A stretch of 64,000 nucleotides of DNA from the NCBI GenBank assembly GCA_951394405.1, contig OX596341.1, positions 558,001 to 622,000 of the forward strand, in the 5' to 3' direction. Made by a program: the position numbers and the translations under genes. A model generated the notes under the pieces. That model worked only from the letters and a program-made list of their open reading frames with translations, had not been told where the DNA came from and searched no databases. This DNA is from Coprinellus micaceus. Its lineage: Eukaryota > Basidiomycota > Agaricomycetes > Agaricales > Psathyrellaceae. Each line of letters begins with the position of its first letter. Within the stretch, counting starts at the first letter, position 1. Below, in pieces: positions 47,605 to 57,900 of this stretch.

Positions 47605-48400
47605 CCATTTCACAGGCCTCGTGGTCTACGTCATCGGGACTTCCCAGCGTCTTCCAACGGTGTAATGTTACTGTAATCATCCGGACGAGTCGCGGGCCTA
47701 GCGGGGGCGCAATCAGAGAAAGAAGAAGAATACGCGCCCAGGAAGTCGGCGAACCCTCATCTTTATGAATCAAAAGCCCACTATCGTACGATGGGACTAA
47801 GGTTAAGCGCCCAGGAGGTGACTGAAGTGCACACCTTTGCTACTACCACCCGTTCGTTTGCACCCCATTTTTCGCTGGTGGCCTGCGAAAACTACATCAT
47901 CTATCACCTATCACGCGGCGAAATTCTGCAGCGCGAGTGCCCTGGGCATAGGATCTGGACGTCGGATAGGGGCATATGAGTACCACCTGCAAATGGTCTC
48001 CGTTCCATCGCGCGTGCATCAAGCGAGCGCGCAAGCTCAACGCTGAATCCCATTAGGCTTGAGGGCTGTAGGATGTTAGCAGAGAAAGATGGTGGCGAGA
48101 AGCAAGGAGAATGAGGTACTGTCGGCCTTCTCGCGCAGAAGGCCTTGCGGCCTCTGAAGGGGCTCGGCCCGTCTGGTGCGAGTGATTTCCCTCCACCTAA
48201 GCTTCATGGCTTCGGAAGGCAGTGGCTCGTGGTGCACTGGGGAGAGGCTGGGACTCAGCCGAAACTAACTAATGCGGAGCCCCAGAAGAGGCCGCGCTGT
48301 TCAAGCACAGTGAACCCAGTAGTCAGCGATGAACTGTGGGATGGGCACGTCGCATGTTTAGACGCCCACCATCGCTCAGCAGCAACAGTATCGTATATGT
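47605..48400. other. Intergenic with a perfect short hairpin
   Basis: No gene seen. At about 48124-48144 the sequence GGCCTTCT-CGCGC-AGAAGGCC forms an 8-bp perfect stem with a 5-nt loop. Confidence 0.4.
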
Positions 48401-48408
48401 ACGGCCAC

Positions 48409-48472
48409 TGCTGTGATGTTGGGCGCCTATTACCTAAGGACGCGATATGGGTTCCCGCTTTGACACCGCTTT
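48409..48472. repeat. Dispersed repeat, copy 1
   Basis: The order CTGCTGTGAT, TTGGGCGCCTA, then GCTTTGACACCG recurs at 49759-49800 and 52239-52320 with the same spacing of about 30 bases. The core GGGCGCCTATTTTGC also appears near 63888. This is a dispersed non-coding family of unknown origin. Confidence 0.5.
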
Positions 48473-48806
48473 GAGCTTTCTGGGGATGGGAAACTATGAG
48501 TAGCCTAGCTGGTGCGAAACATATCCGTTTCGTTCACGAACGGTAAGCGGGAGTGTATACGGATGAGAAAATTCGGCCAAAGGGATGGTAATTAAAGCGA
48601 AGCCTAATGGCGCAGTCCGGACATACATAATATAGTATCAAACGGTAAAGCTGTGGAGAAAACATAGAATGGTGGCTGGATTGTGACCTCAGGAGGACAT
48701 AAGCATATGTACGTTGCCGATCGATAATATCAGTGTCGAGTGGAAATTCGAGTGTTGCGTCGCGACGTCAGCCAATCCCCTCAGATGCGCGCTGCGAGGC
48801 ACTAAG

Positions 48807-48955
48807 ATTCATGACCCTTTTGACGCGGGTATCCGGCGTCAGCCCCTCGCGGTTTCGACGCGGACTTCCCTCGTCCAACCCGGGAGGGCTGTCGGGGACG
48901 GGGACGGGGACGGACGTGGGCTGACGCGGGATGCCTGCGTCAAAAGGTTTCATAG
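48807..48955. repeat. Imperfect inverted repeat, arms about 38 bp
   Basis: Arm 48807-48844 (CCTTTTGACGCGGGTATCCG, GCGTCAGCC) is nearly the reverse complement of 48918-48955 (GGGCTGACGCGGGATGCCTG, CGTCAAAAGG). The spacer is about 73 bp and contains a GGGGAC run. It could be a remnant of a small foldback element; no target-site duplication was confirmed. Confidence 0.5.
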
Positions 48956-49263
48956 TGTCGGAGGAGAGCAGCTCTCGCAGCTTCCTACCTACTTCGATAC
49001 AATCCGGGAGGGCTGGTGCTGATAAAGTTTTGTACGAATGTGCTGGTAGCAGCAGAAGAGACGATAGGAATGGATGACCCCAGGATCCGCAACCTGACTC
49101 GGAGTAGGGAGATCGAATCGCGTCGCTCGCACACACGAACGGCGCAATTCTGAACTCCCGGCCCAATAGCATCGTTCGAACGACAACTGTGAAAGAATCT
49201 CTTGCGCTACCACCACGCGGTCGTCGTCGTCGTCCAAAGATGCAGAAAGGGCCTTAAATCAAT

Positions 49264-49617
49264 TCAGGCGGGACCTGGGCACCCAAATAAACCGGCGGAT
49301 ATGACACCTGTCGCAACACCGGCTGCAAAGCTTGTGCTCTGGTGAAGGGGCCAAAACACTTCAGAACACAACCTTGCATTGAACACACATTGGCGGCGTA
49401 CCGGATAGTGATTGTTAACGACAATTGTAATATCGCGTCTGGCCAAGAAGTTGCTGTTGTTGAGCTCGGATATGGCAAAGTCAGAGGACCCGTTGAAAAG
49501 CCCCAAGCTGGGAGGCGCTATATAGGCGAACAGGATGCTGAGTTCCGAGGCTGCGAAGATGTCGCTTGGGTACCTACCTTCGTCGTTGCAATTGGACCTT
49601 CTCTTACGCTTCCCCAT
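49264..49617 (-). CDS. Tiny three-exon protein, 76 aa (paralog of 47211-47534)
   Basis: Minus-strand exons 49617-49578, 49517-49402 and 49338-49264, with phases 1 and 0. It begins MGKRKRRSNCNDEAPPSLG with a basic N-terminus, has LFNGSSDFAISELNNSNFLA, then DITIVVNNHYP, and ends STSFAAGVATGVISAGLFGC. The last 20 residues are hydrophobic. Splice-site positions agree with the 66-aa paralog 1.7 kb away, which supports both models, although read-through of both introns would also stay open in places. The role is unknown; it may be a small membrane-associated or peptide-like product. A dispersed repeat copy lies 140 bp upstream of the ATG. Confidence 0.55.
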   Translation of the reverse strand: MGKRKRRSNCNDEGRYPSDIFAASELSILFAYIAPPSLGLFNGSSDFAISELNNSNFLARRDITIVVNNHYPVRRQCVFNARLCSEVFWPLHQSTSFAAGVATGVISAGLFGCPGPA

Positions 49618-49758
49618 GGGCCACTGAGGCCACTGTGGGGCAGGTACTGAAGAATGGATCGCTGCTTTCCCAAGAGTTATAAGTATTAATTCGAAGGACC
49701 CAAAATAACGGTATGGGGCGTCTCCAAATGGTCAGCCTTGTTTTAGCTACTCTGAAAG

Positions 49759-49800
49759 CTGGGCGTCTAAAAGTGCGCAACTGAATGCTTTGACACCGCC
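49759..49800. repeat. Dispersed repeat, copy 2
   Basis: GGGCGTCTAAAAGTGCG then GCTTTGACACCGCC, followed by TACAGCAATCTTACCAA, which matches the extension seen in copy 3 (CAGCAGTATTACCAA). Confidence 0.5.
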
Positions 49801-50151
49801 TTCTACAGCAATCTTACCAACCCGCGAATGCTGCCTCCCACATTGGCCGGCCGCAAGGCCTCGAATCAGGATTTTGACCTTGGGTGTCGTCTAATTTCAC
49901 GGGAGGCAATGCTGTATGTCCATCCAGGACCTCGGTATCTCGACATTCCGACTGTTCAGCCCTGATTTTCGCGGATCGTGTATGGTCGGCTGTGTTTTGC
50001 CGCCGAGACTCATCGAACCTGTGGTTGGACAAGGCTACCCGGGCTACAGACCAACTGGCGATGACCTCGCAGCGTCTCGCTACCATCCGGGAGGGCAGGC
50101 TTTCCCATGGCTGCTCAAAGACTCAGAGGGCAAAAGGCGTCGAAACAAGGT
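49801..50151. other. Intergenic, no gene seen
   Basis: Leader region of tRNA-Arg. Open frames here run into the tRNA and are not credible. Confidence 0.4.
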
Positions 50152-50223
50152 GGCCGCCTGGCGAAATGGCATCGCGTCTGACTACGAATCAGGAGATTGC
50201 AGGTTCGACCCCTGCGGTGGTCA
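50152..50223 (+). tRNA. tRNA-Arg (ACG)
   Basis: A 72-nt cloverleaf. The acceptor pairs GGCCGCC with GGTGGTC (two G-U pairs), the D arm is GCG/CGC, the anticodon loop CTACGAA has ACG at 50184-50186, the T arm is GCAGG-TTCGACC-CCTGC and the discriminator is A. There is no intron. The T-rich tract just downstream provides Pol III termination. Confidence 0.93.
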
Positions 50224-50227
50224 TTGC

Positions 50228-50258
50228 TGTTTTTGTTTTTGTTTTTGTTTCTGTTTGC
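50228..50258 (+). repeat. (TTTTTG)n simple repeat
   Basis: Several units of TTTTTG directly follow tRNA-Arg and probably double as its Pol III terminator. Confidence 0.7.
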
Positions 50259-50659
50259 GTTTACAGGTAACAGGCTAGCCGCTAGATTGAGGATTCTGAC
50301 GATTGATCCAAGGACCAATGTCCATAAACCTTTCCAGAATCATCCAGAATCCACTGTCCACAGTTCAGATCTCTGCAGAAATTTCAGAATCCGGATCCCG
50401 GAGTCACTTACGTCTTGACCGTTACGCGGCAACCGTAGCAGGCCACCCAATTCCTTTGGAGTCGAAGGCCTGAGGTCAGGTGTGCGCGGTGCGCCGCCCA
50501 TGTGGTTCCAGCATCCGCTGTCAATGCGCATTGGAATTAAGGAAGTTATAGAAGAGTACAATAAGGCGTACCCAGCACGCCGAGAAAAAGACATTACCTA
50601 CTTCCATGACGTCCATAACGCCCAACGTCCATATCATGATACCGAATCCGAATCTGCGC

Positions 50660-51295
50660 TCAATCCTGCTCGTACTCAAACCCAAGGACATGTGTCGGCT
50701 TGGGTGCATGTATGACCCAAGTCACACCACCCACATCCTCCCTCTCACTCTCGAGCTCCTCGTCCGAGTCGTCGCGATCCTCCTCGCAATCCCTCCCATA
50801 GATCCCCAGGACCACGTATCGAAACAGTTTATCCCTCTCGCCCTGGTCCTGGCATGAACGTAGCAGACGAACCTGCACGTCCTGGAGGCTGCGTTCGATA
50901 TTGTCGACAGTGATCTTAGTTGGGATGGAGACGGTGTAAGAAGGGCTGAACTTGGAAGGATCCAAATTAGAGTCGCAAGGGCTGCCCGAAGAGCTCTCCG
51001 TACTCGCAGATCCGTACCCAGAGAACTCGAACTCGAACTCTGGGCTACTCTCAGAGGAAGGAGAGCTGAGGCTGAGCTCGTCGTCGGCTTCGCAGTGTGA
51101 GTACAGTGAGACGGGAGATGGAGATGATAGAGGCGAGTAGTCGAGCGAGAGGACCGCGTTTCCGTATAGGTCGTCTGGATAGGTCAGGCCGGCGGGAAAG
51201 GTACAACGGGCCAAGGGCGAGCGTGCATCGACATCAGTCCTGCTCGGATGAAGCCTCGGCGAAAAAGAATCTGGTTTCCTATTAGGACGATGCAA
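50660..51295 (-). CDS. Acidic Ser-rich hypothetical protein, 5' end unresolved
   Basis: The 3' coding part is firm: an open minus-strand frame with NAVLSLDYSPLSSPSPV, ADDELSLSSPSSESSPEFEF, a folded-looking core KITVDNIERSLQDVQVRLLR, KLFRYVVLGIYGRDCEEDRD, an acidic run and the end HVLGFEYEQD. There is no ATG at the frame's start, so at least one upstream exon is needed, probably within 51300-51560 (GSHGTTAPKKIGNAGVPLQY follows a possible acceptor near 51447). No family is known. A second degenerate copy with an internal deletion lies at 54060-54740, where SDCEEISDGDELGGG recalls DCEEDRDDSDEELES. Confidence 0.5.
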   Translation of the reverse strand: MHRPNRKPDSFSPRLHPSRTDVDARSPLARCTFPAGLTYPDDLYGNAVLSLDYSPLSSPSPVSLYSHCEADDELSLSSPSSESSPEFEFEFSGYGSASTESSSGSPCDSNLDPSKFSPSYTVSIPTKITVDNIERSLQDVQVRLLRSCQDQGERDKLFRYVVLGIYGRDCEEDRDDSDEELESEREDVGGVTWVIHAPKPTHVLGFEYEQD

Positions 51296-51594
51296 CTCTC
51301 TTGGAGGAATTTAATAGAATGTACCTCTGTAGTCCACGAGAATTTGTATGGGTACTTCGAATTTGCCATGTCCAAGCGCAGTGCGCTCAACGGCATACTG
51401 TAGAGGAACGCCCGCGTTTCCAATCTTCTTGGGGGCGGTAGTCCCATGGGAGCCTGTAACCTTAATATCAGAGCTATCCAGAGAGTGCTTTTTAGTTTAT
51501 ACCTACCACTAGAGGCAAGACTGAATAGCCTTGCGAAGAATGCCATTAGATTTGAATGTCGAATTCGGATGGGTGTTGACCTGGAGGGCAAGGG

Positions 51595-52000
51595 GTGGAG
51601 CTCTCCTCGACGTCCCCCCATCCATTATAACCAGTTGCCTTCAGTCAAAGCCGATGGTACCAATGACTTTGAAACAATCGGTATGAGGCCTCGTGAGGGA
51701 GTTCAATGCAACCGACACCAATGAACACCAATGGGTCGCCAGGCTCCAACAAAGACCTCTCAGCGCCATGCAGTAAGGCTTCCATATGTTTCCCAGACAC
51801 CAATCACACCCAGGTCAAGTAAAATGAGGGATACGATGCCTTTGAGTTCAGGTCGTCATTGTGGTCGAGGTGAAAGGAATGGTGACGAGCACAAGCTTAG
51901 CGCGAATACGTTTTAAGTAGGTCGCTCTCACGCTCGGCCACGCCATGACAACTGGCGGTGGGCGCTTAAACTCATCCGTTCCCCCATATTCACCACAGTG
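51595..52000 (-). repeat. Duplicated block, copy 1 (5' part of the acidic-protein gene)
   Basis: Matches 54310-54740. Shared stretches, read on the plus strand, include GAGGTGAAAGGAAT, TCAATGCAAC, CAGTTGCCTTCAGTCAAAG (CAGTTCCTCAGTCAAAG in the other copy) and GGGCGCTTAAACTC, in the same order. Confidence 0.6.
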
Positions 52001-52238
52001 CAGCCTCATCGACGTGTGATGGGGAAGCGCAAACGACGCCATGACTATAACATAAGTCGTGATCCCTGATATGGTGTATGGGATGAGGTTGGGAGCCTTT
52101 CATGCAGGGGGAGAGGCGGGCATCATAGATGGTGGCGAAGGTATACGACCTTGCCACAGTCCGATAAGCCTTTTTTTAAAAGGCGGAGCATCGGAGCTTG
52201 AACGCCTCACTTTGGTCATAACTTTTACTATTCCATCA

Positions 52239-52320
52239 CTGCTGCGATCGTTGGGCGCCTAAAATTGCGTTGTAGCTTGCCGCTTTGACACTGACATCCA
52301 CAGCAGTATTACCAATCTCA
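52239..52320. repeat. Dispersed repeat, copy 3
   Basis: CTGCTGCGAT, TTGGGCGCCTAAAATTGCG, GCTTTGACACTGAC, then CAGCAGTATTACCAATCTCA. It is the longest of the copies and lies upstream of the duplicated block. Confidence 0.5.
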
Positions 52321-52733
52321 CAGCCCGGGACACCATGTGAACGTCTCAGACCGTTGGCCTTCCAAAAGGACGTCGGATGTCGGTCACCGACCCAAGGTGA
52401 TCAGGCGATGCTGGAGGGCCTGCGAGGGGCATCGTGCTTGATTCGAGCCTGATTCAAGCTAATGTCGACGTTTGCACCTTGCCTGGCGTTCGTCTGCATT
52501 GAAATCCGCTGACATGGGCTGTGTAGCATTGAAAATGTGCAGTATAATCACGAAGCCACGTTCGCCTACCCCTCCAACGTGGAGTACTCAGAAGAAGGGC
52601 CCGTGTCTCGGTTACTTTGGGCCCCGGAGGCTGAATGAAACTCCGCTACCTTAACCGAAATTTGACGGCGTTCCATGACCGGACACACCTTCGACCAGTC
52701 CTCGACTTGACGTCGAGGCCAACCAACGCCAAT

Positions 52734-53918
52734 ATGGCACTAAATCTGACGCCCAGGTTCCTCAGGGTCATCGCAGGCTGCGGGGTCTTGACTGTCACGA
52801 TGGTGGTCACTTATGTACTGCTGGTGCATATGTCCACCGGCGGACTCTCTCTCCTCGAACATGGCAATCTGACCTACGAGTTGCCTCAATGGTCGCAGTT
52901 GAAACCGACGTGGACGACGGAGAAATCGGAAGAACCGAAGTTTGCGTATGCGCAGTATGCTACTACCTTGGATTACCTGTGCAATGCGGTGAGTTGGTCC
53001 GACGAGGCTGGCGGGAGCTGGACTGCCTGTTGATGTTCTTGTACAGGTCATCAATTTCAACAGGCTGAAGCGATACGGCGCAAAGCAAGACTTCGTACTG
53101 ATTTATCCCAAGAGCTGGTCTCAAGGGGTGGGTGAACGCAATTCGAACGTTCCGCAGACAGTCGAGCTGACGGGCACCAGACATCCAAGGAAGCCAAGGC
53201 CATGGCGAACCTACAGGCGGCCGTCCCCCACATTCGCTACCGGCCGTTCGATATCGTATCGGCGCAGAAAGGCGATAGCACCTGGCGTGATAGCCTTACC
53301 AAGTTCCATTCTTTCGCCCTGACGGAGTGGACGCGCGTGCTGGCTTTCGACTCGGACTCGCTGGTCCTTAACACCATGGACCACTACTTCTTGGCCCCCA
53401 TTGCGCCGGTTGCTGTGCCGCGGGCGTACTGGCTGAACGAGAAGAACACGGACGTCGCCAAACAGATCCTAGGATCGCACGTAATGCTCATCGAGCCCGA
53501 CGAAGGGCGCTACCGCAAGATCCTCGCCGAGGCCGAGAGCTCGGGCGACTTCGACATGGAGGTGGTGAACAACATGTTCCGCGACTCGGCCATGATCTTG
53601 CCGCACCGGCGGTTCGCGCTGCTGACGGGCGAGTTCCGCAAGACGGACCACTCGCAGTACCTCGCGCCGGACGAGGACGAGGAGTGGAACGCCATGGGAG
53701 AGGTGTCGCGCTCGGTCTTGGTGCACTTTAGTGACTGGCCTTTGCCGAAGCCCTGGAAGCAGAGGAGTAGCAGACAATGGGAAGATGCCCTGCCTGCCTG
53801 CCCGGATGACGATGTGGAGAGGGATGACAGGCCGAGGTGCGCGGATCGCGTCATGTGGACTGGGTTCTACGAGACGTATGACATGGAGAGGGAGCGCCAG
53901 TGTAAGATATTGCATTAG
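52734..53918 (+). CDS. Glycosyltransferase family 8 protein (type II membrane)
   Basis: Exons 52734-52988, 53047-53127 and 53181-53918, all phase 0, give 357 aa. Residues about 9-30 (VIAGCGVLTVTMVVTYVLLV) form one membrane anchor, so the enzyme is probably in the Golgi lumen. The GT-A fold is shown by YAQYATTLDYLCNAVINFNR, FHSFALTEWTRVLAFDSDSL with the metal-binding DxD (DSD near residue 169), and APVAVPRAYW. It resembles fungal glucose N-acetyltransferase 1-type GT8 enzymes, which add sugars to glycoproteins. The donor and acceptor cannot be told from sequence. The tail is acidic and Trp-rich and ends QCKILH. Confidence 0.88.
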
Positions 53919-54059
53919 CGCTGGTTGCTGGAGGTAGCGGCAGGAAAGATGGCCGGTTTGACATCACCCTCAGATGCGTGTAAGAAAATTCAAGAGGAGC
54001 ACTACAGTAAAGCGCACCCAGCACGCTACTGAGGAATCCCCACTAATTACGCGTCACGG

Positions 54060-54740
54060 GATCCCGCTCATCCCAAGCCCTCCCTCCACCCCCAAGCTCG
54101 TCGCCGTCGCTAATCTCCTCGCAATCCGATCCTTCTTAAGATCGGCGGTTCCATGGGAACCTGTAGACCGAGTATCGGAGCCACTGAACTCCTAGTTGAC
54201 ATCCACTACGAGTCGCACCACAGGGTCCCAGACTGAACAACTTGGGGAAGAACACCATAAGATTGGGAGGTTGAAGGGGTCTGGCCCGGGATACGAGGAG
54301 GCGGGGATGGCCGAGACTGCACTCCCCTCAACGTTCCGCGACCCACTATCACCAGTTCCTCAGTCAAAGTTAGGAGTACACAATCGCTTTGAAGAACGGA
54401 GCAGGCCATGAAGGGCTTCAATGAGCCGACACCAGAGAGTTCAATGCAACTGGTACAAATGAAACTCTGTTCAACAAAAGCCCCACAGCTCCTTTTCGTT
54501 TAGTAGCCGTTCGTTTCCTGTGCACCAATGACATCTAGAGTACGAAGCCTTTGAGTCGGGGTCGTTGTGGTTGAGGTGAAAGGAATATTGATGACTTCGG
54601 CACTACCTCGGCAGAGAGGCAATTTTGGCAGGTAATTCTCACGCCCGGACACCTTCGACGATGACAGCTGGCAGCGGGCGCTTAAACTCGTTCCTTCACC
54701 ATCTACCACGGTGTTCAGGGATGGCTACGGGAATTACAGC
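54060..54740 (-). pseudogene. Degenerate second copy of the acidic-protein gene
   Basis: Minus-strand order matches 52000-50660: GGCGCTTAA...CTGTCATCGTCG, then TTCCTTTCACCTCAACCAC, then CAGGTTCCCATGGAACCGCC (CAGGCTCCCATGGGACTACC in the other copy), then SDCEEISDGDELGGG. Most of the middle of the coding region is missing and frames are interrupted, so this is a deleted relic. It separates GT8 from the repeat gene at 54975. Confidence 0.5.
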
Positions 54741-54974
54741 TTCCAATCTCCCGACCCCTCATGGTAGAACCACACAAACTATGTCATAGTCCTGCGCTCT
54801 AGATCGCCATGCAACTCAATAGGATCGGTCCTCTGACCTCGCTCATACCCGAAACATCGTGGAGATGTCTCTCGCATCCCAATATCCTCCAGCGGGTCCT
54901 CGGTTTCACCCATTCTTCTCTAACCAAAACACACACATCTCTACCAACACAACCTACTAGCACCATCGAATGTT

Positions 54975-57900
54975 ATGGCTTTCTCGAACCTACAGCACTA
55001 CGACAAATTTCAAGAAATCAACGTCGAGCAGCTCAACTCTGACTTGACGAGCTCGCCCGTCTCGCTCATGGGAGGCGGGTGTAGCAATGGATTCAGCGAG
55101 AGCGTGTTCGTAGCGGACGTTCCGACCGAATCGTCTTCTCAGGCCAAGGCGGCGGAGGGTACTGAAGGGATCCCGCGCGGAAAGGTCAAGGCGGCTCGCC
55201 CCCGAGGTGGCGGTCTCGAGGATGAGGATGAAGGGCAGAAGTCTCGTCGTGATTATCGCCGTACGCCCCCCTTCCTCTCCACTCTTCTTCCTCCCTAACT
55301 CTATCTCCCACATACTCAGGCTTCTCCGCCACAACCCTTCCCCCCGAGCATCAGCCCGCGTATCAGCCCAAGCACGCTACAGAACTCCCCACCGCCGAGC
55401 ACCCCTCTGGCTCGGCCGTAGGGTGCGGGTCCCTTCCGGGGAGTTGCAAGGAGTTCGGAGTGGCGAGGTTGCCAGATGAGAGGGGGAATAGTAACCCATA
55501 CGTCTTCTCCCAAGCGACGTTGAGCGAGACGGTGTTTACCCCGGGTGGTGGGAAGCCGTTCAAGAGCATGCTGAAGCATCAGAGGGGGTGGCCGACGAAA
55601 CCGAAGCAGGGCCAGGAGCAGCAGCAGCCGTCTCAGCCTCAGCCCGCTCAGCAGCCTACTCAGAAGAAGGAGACCGAACAGAGGAAGCAGCCAGCGCACA
55701 AGAAGGGTGTTGGGAAGAAGGGGGAGCAGAAGAAGGAAGTCGAGCTCCCGACGAAGGAAGTTCCCAGCGGGTCGAGAGTCGGCGTGGGGTCGTTGCCAGG
55801 TCCAAACACCGAGGCGGGCGTCGCGACGCTCCCTGAGGAGAGGGCAGGCGGGAAGCCGTGCGGGAGTGGGTATACGGGGTTTGAGGGTACGTCTTGGTTT
55901 TCGTTGTCCACTTTACCGTTCTCTGCTCCCCGTGGACTAGTTTTCGTCCCTATTTTCACATTCCGCCCCTCTTTTCGCCCTCTCCTTCTACCTCCTCCTA
56001 TATCTCCATTGGCTGACCCGACCCCTGCTCTCAGACTACTCCCCTGCGGAAGGCGCAAAGATGATGCACCAGCACATGCAGGAGCACAGTCACAAGCACA
56101 GCGGGCGGCACAACAAGCAGAAGATTGCGTACCACTTTGAGCATGGGGACCGTACGTGCCTTCCTCCTTAATTGTCCTCGCCTTCCTCTGGCTTCTTCCT
56201 CTCATCTCCCCCTTCGTCTCCCCCTTCCTTCTCATCCCACCTCCCGTGATTCGTTACTCGGGTCCTCACTGACGATGCGTCTGCGATACAGAGCACGCCA
56301 TGCCCAAGATCGATTTGCCCCTTGAGGAAGAGCCCTCTGGTTCGCGCATGGGCGTTGGCTCCCTCCCTGGACCGAACACCGAGGCGGGAGTCGCTCTACT
56401 TCCTGAAGAGAGGAGGCACCATCTCGACGACGGTACGTCTTACTCTCTTTCGTTAGATCTTCCTCTTCCTTCCTATTTATCTATATCATATTTGTACTCT
56501 TCTCACCCTCTTTTCTATCTTCCAATTCCCGAGAACGTTACGCTGACTTGACGCTGTAGAGGTCGTCCCGTCGCTGTTCATGCCCACAACCGAAGACATC
56601 ACGATCTCGTACGGCGGGGTAGGGTCGTTGCCTGGGAAGAGGAACGAACAGGGTGTCGCATTGTCTCCTGAGGAGAGGTTGTTCCCCGCAGGTACGTCTA
56701 TCCTCCTCGCTTCCTACCTCGCTTTCACATCTTTCCCCTTCGAAACCTCTCTGACTTCAATCACCTTTCCAAAGATGGAATTCTCGGCTCACACCTCCCA
56801 CCCCGCATGGACCAAATGCCGCTCGAGGAGCACCCCTCCGGGTCCATCGTCGGCGTGGGCTCGCTCCCCGGTACGATTAGGGAGTCGGGCGTCGCAATCC
56901 TCCCCGATGAGCGTGCAGAGATGGGTCTCCTTGCTGACTCCGGCCCTACGCAACGCGGTCGAACCCTGCGAGACGCGAAGGGTAAGGCATGGCAGCCGAA
57001 GAAGAAGGTGACGGAGAAGGGCGAGACGAGGGAGGAGAGGATGGCGAGGGAGATTAGGTGTATGCCATGCTTCGCCCGGACGGAGGAGGGGGTCAGGGGC
57101 AAGGATAAGGATAAGGATAAGGGTAAGGGCGAGCAAGGGCTGAAGAGTTGGGGTATGGAGAGGAAGGGAGGTGCGAAGGTGGAGGGCAGGGAGGAAGAGG
57201 AGGGTGTGAGGTATAGTAACCACGAGAAGGTGGTGAGGTACTTCCAGAAGGTCGATCGTAAGTCGTCCATTCGTTGAAGGTTAAGCGTGATGCTGACTTG
57301 AATGGATGAAGATCACGTCATGTTGAAAGTTGATCTGCCTCTCAAGGAGGAGCTGTCTGGGTCGTATACAGGTGTGGGGTCGCTCCCTGGCCTGAGGACG
57401 GAGTCGGGTGTTGCCGTCCTTCCTGAGGAGAGGAAGCACCATATGGACAACGGTGAGTAGATCGTTCATTTTCGCTTCATTCCCGTCTCATCGCCCTCGA
57501 TTCGCAGAGCTCGACCCCGCCCTATACATGCCGTCTACAGAAGACCAGATGCTCTCTGTCGGAGGCGTAGGCTCTCTCCCCGGAAAGAGGAGCGAGCAGG
57601 GCGTGGCGATGTTGCCCGAAGAACGGCTTTTTCCAGCGGGTGAGTACATACACCCATTCATCACCCATCCTATTCTACTTGTGGTGTCAATTGGATCTGT
57701 ACTGAATCTCTGCCGACTACAGATGAAATAATGAACTCTCACCTCCCTCCGAGAGCGGACCAGCTGCCTTCCACTGAGCGCATCTCTGGCTCCGCCATCG
57801 GGGTGGGGAGTCTTCCGGGGAAGAGGAGCGAGCAGAGGGTTGCCTTGACGCCGGAGGAGAGGCTTCATCCTGCTGGTGAGCACTTTCACGCATGACTATC

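Noticed and set aside
49916..50278. Plus frame across tRNA-Arg and the TTTTTG repeat
   Set aside because: It encodes the tRNA and a Phe/Cys/Val run from the simple repeat.
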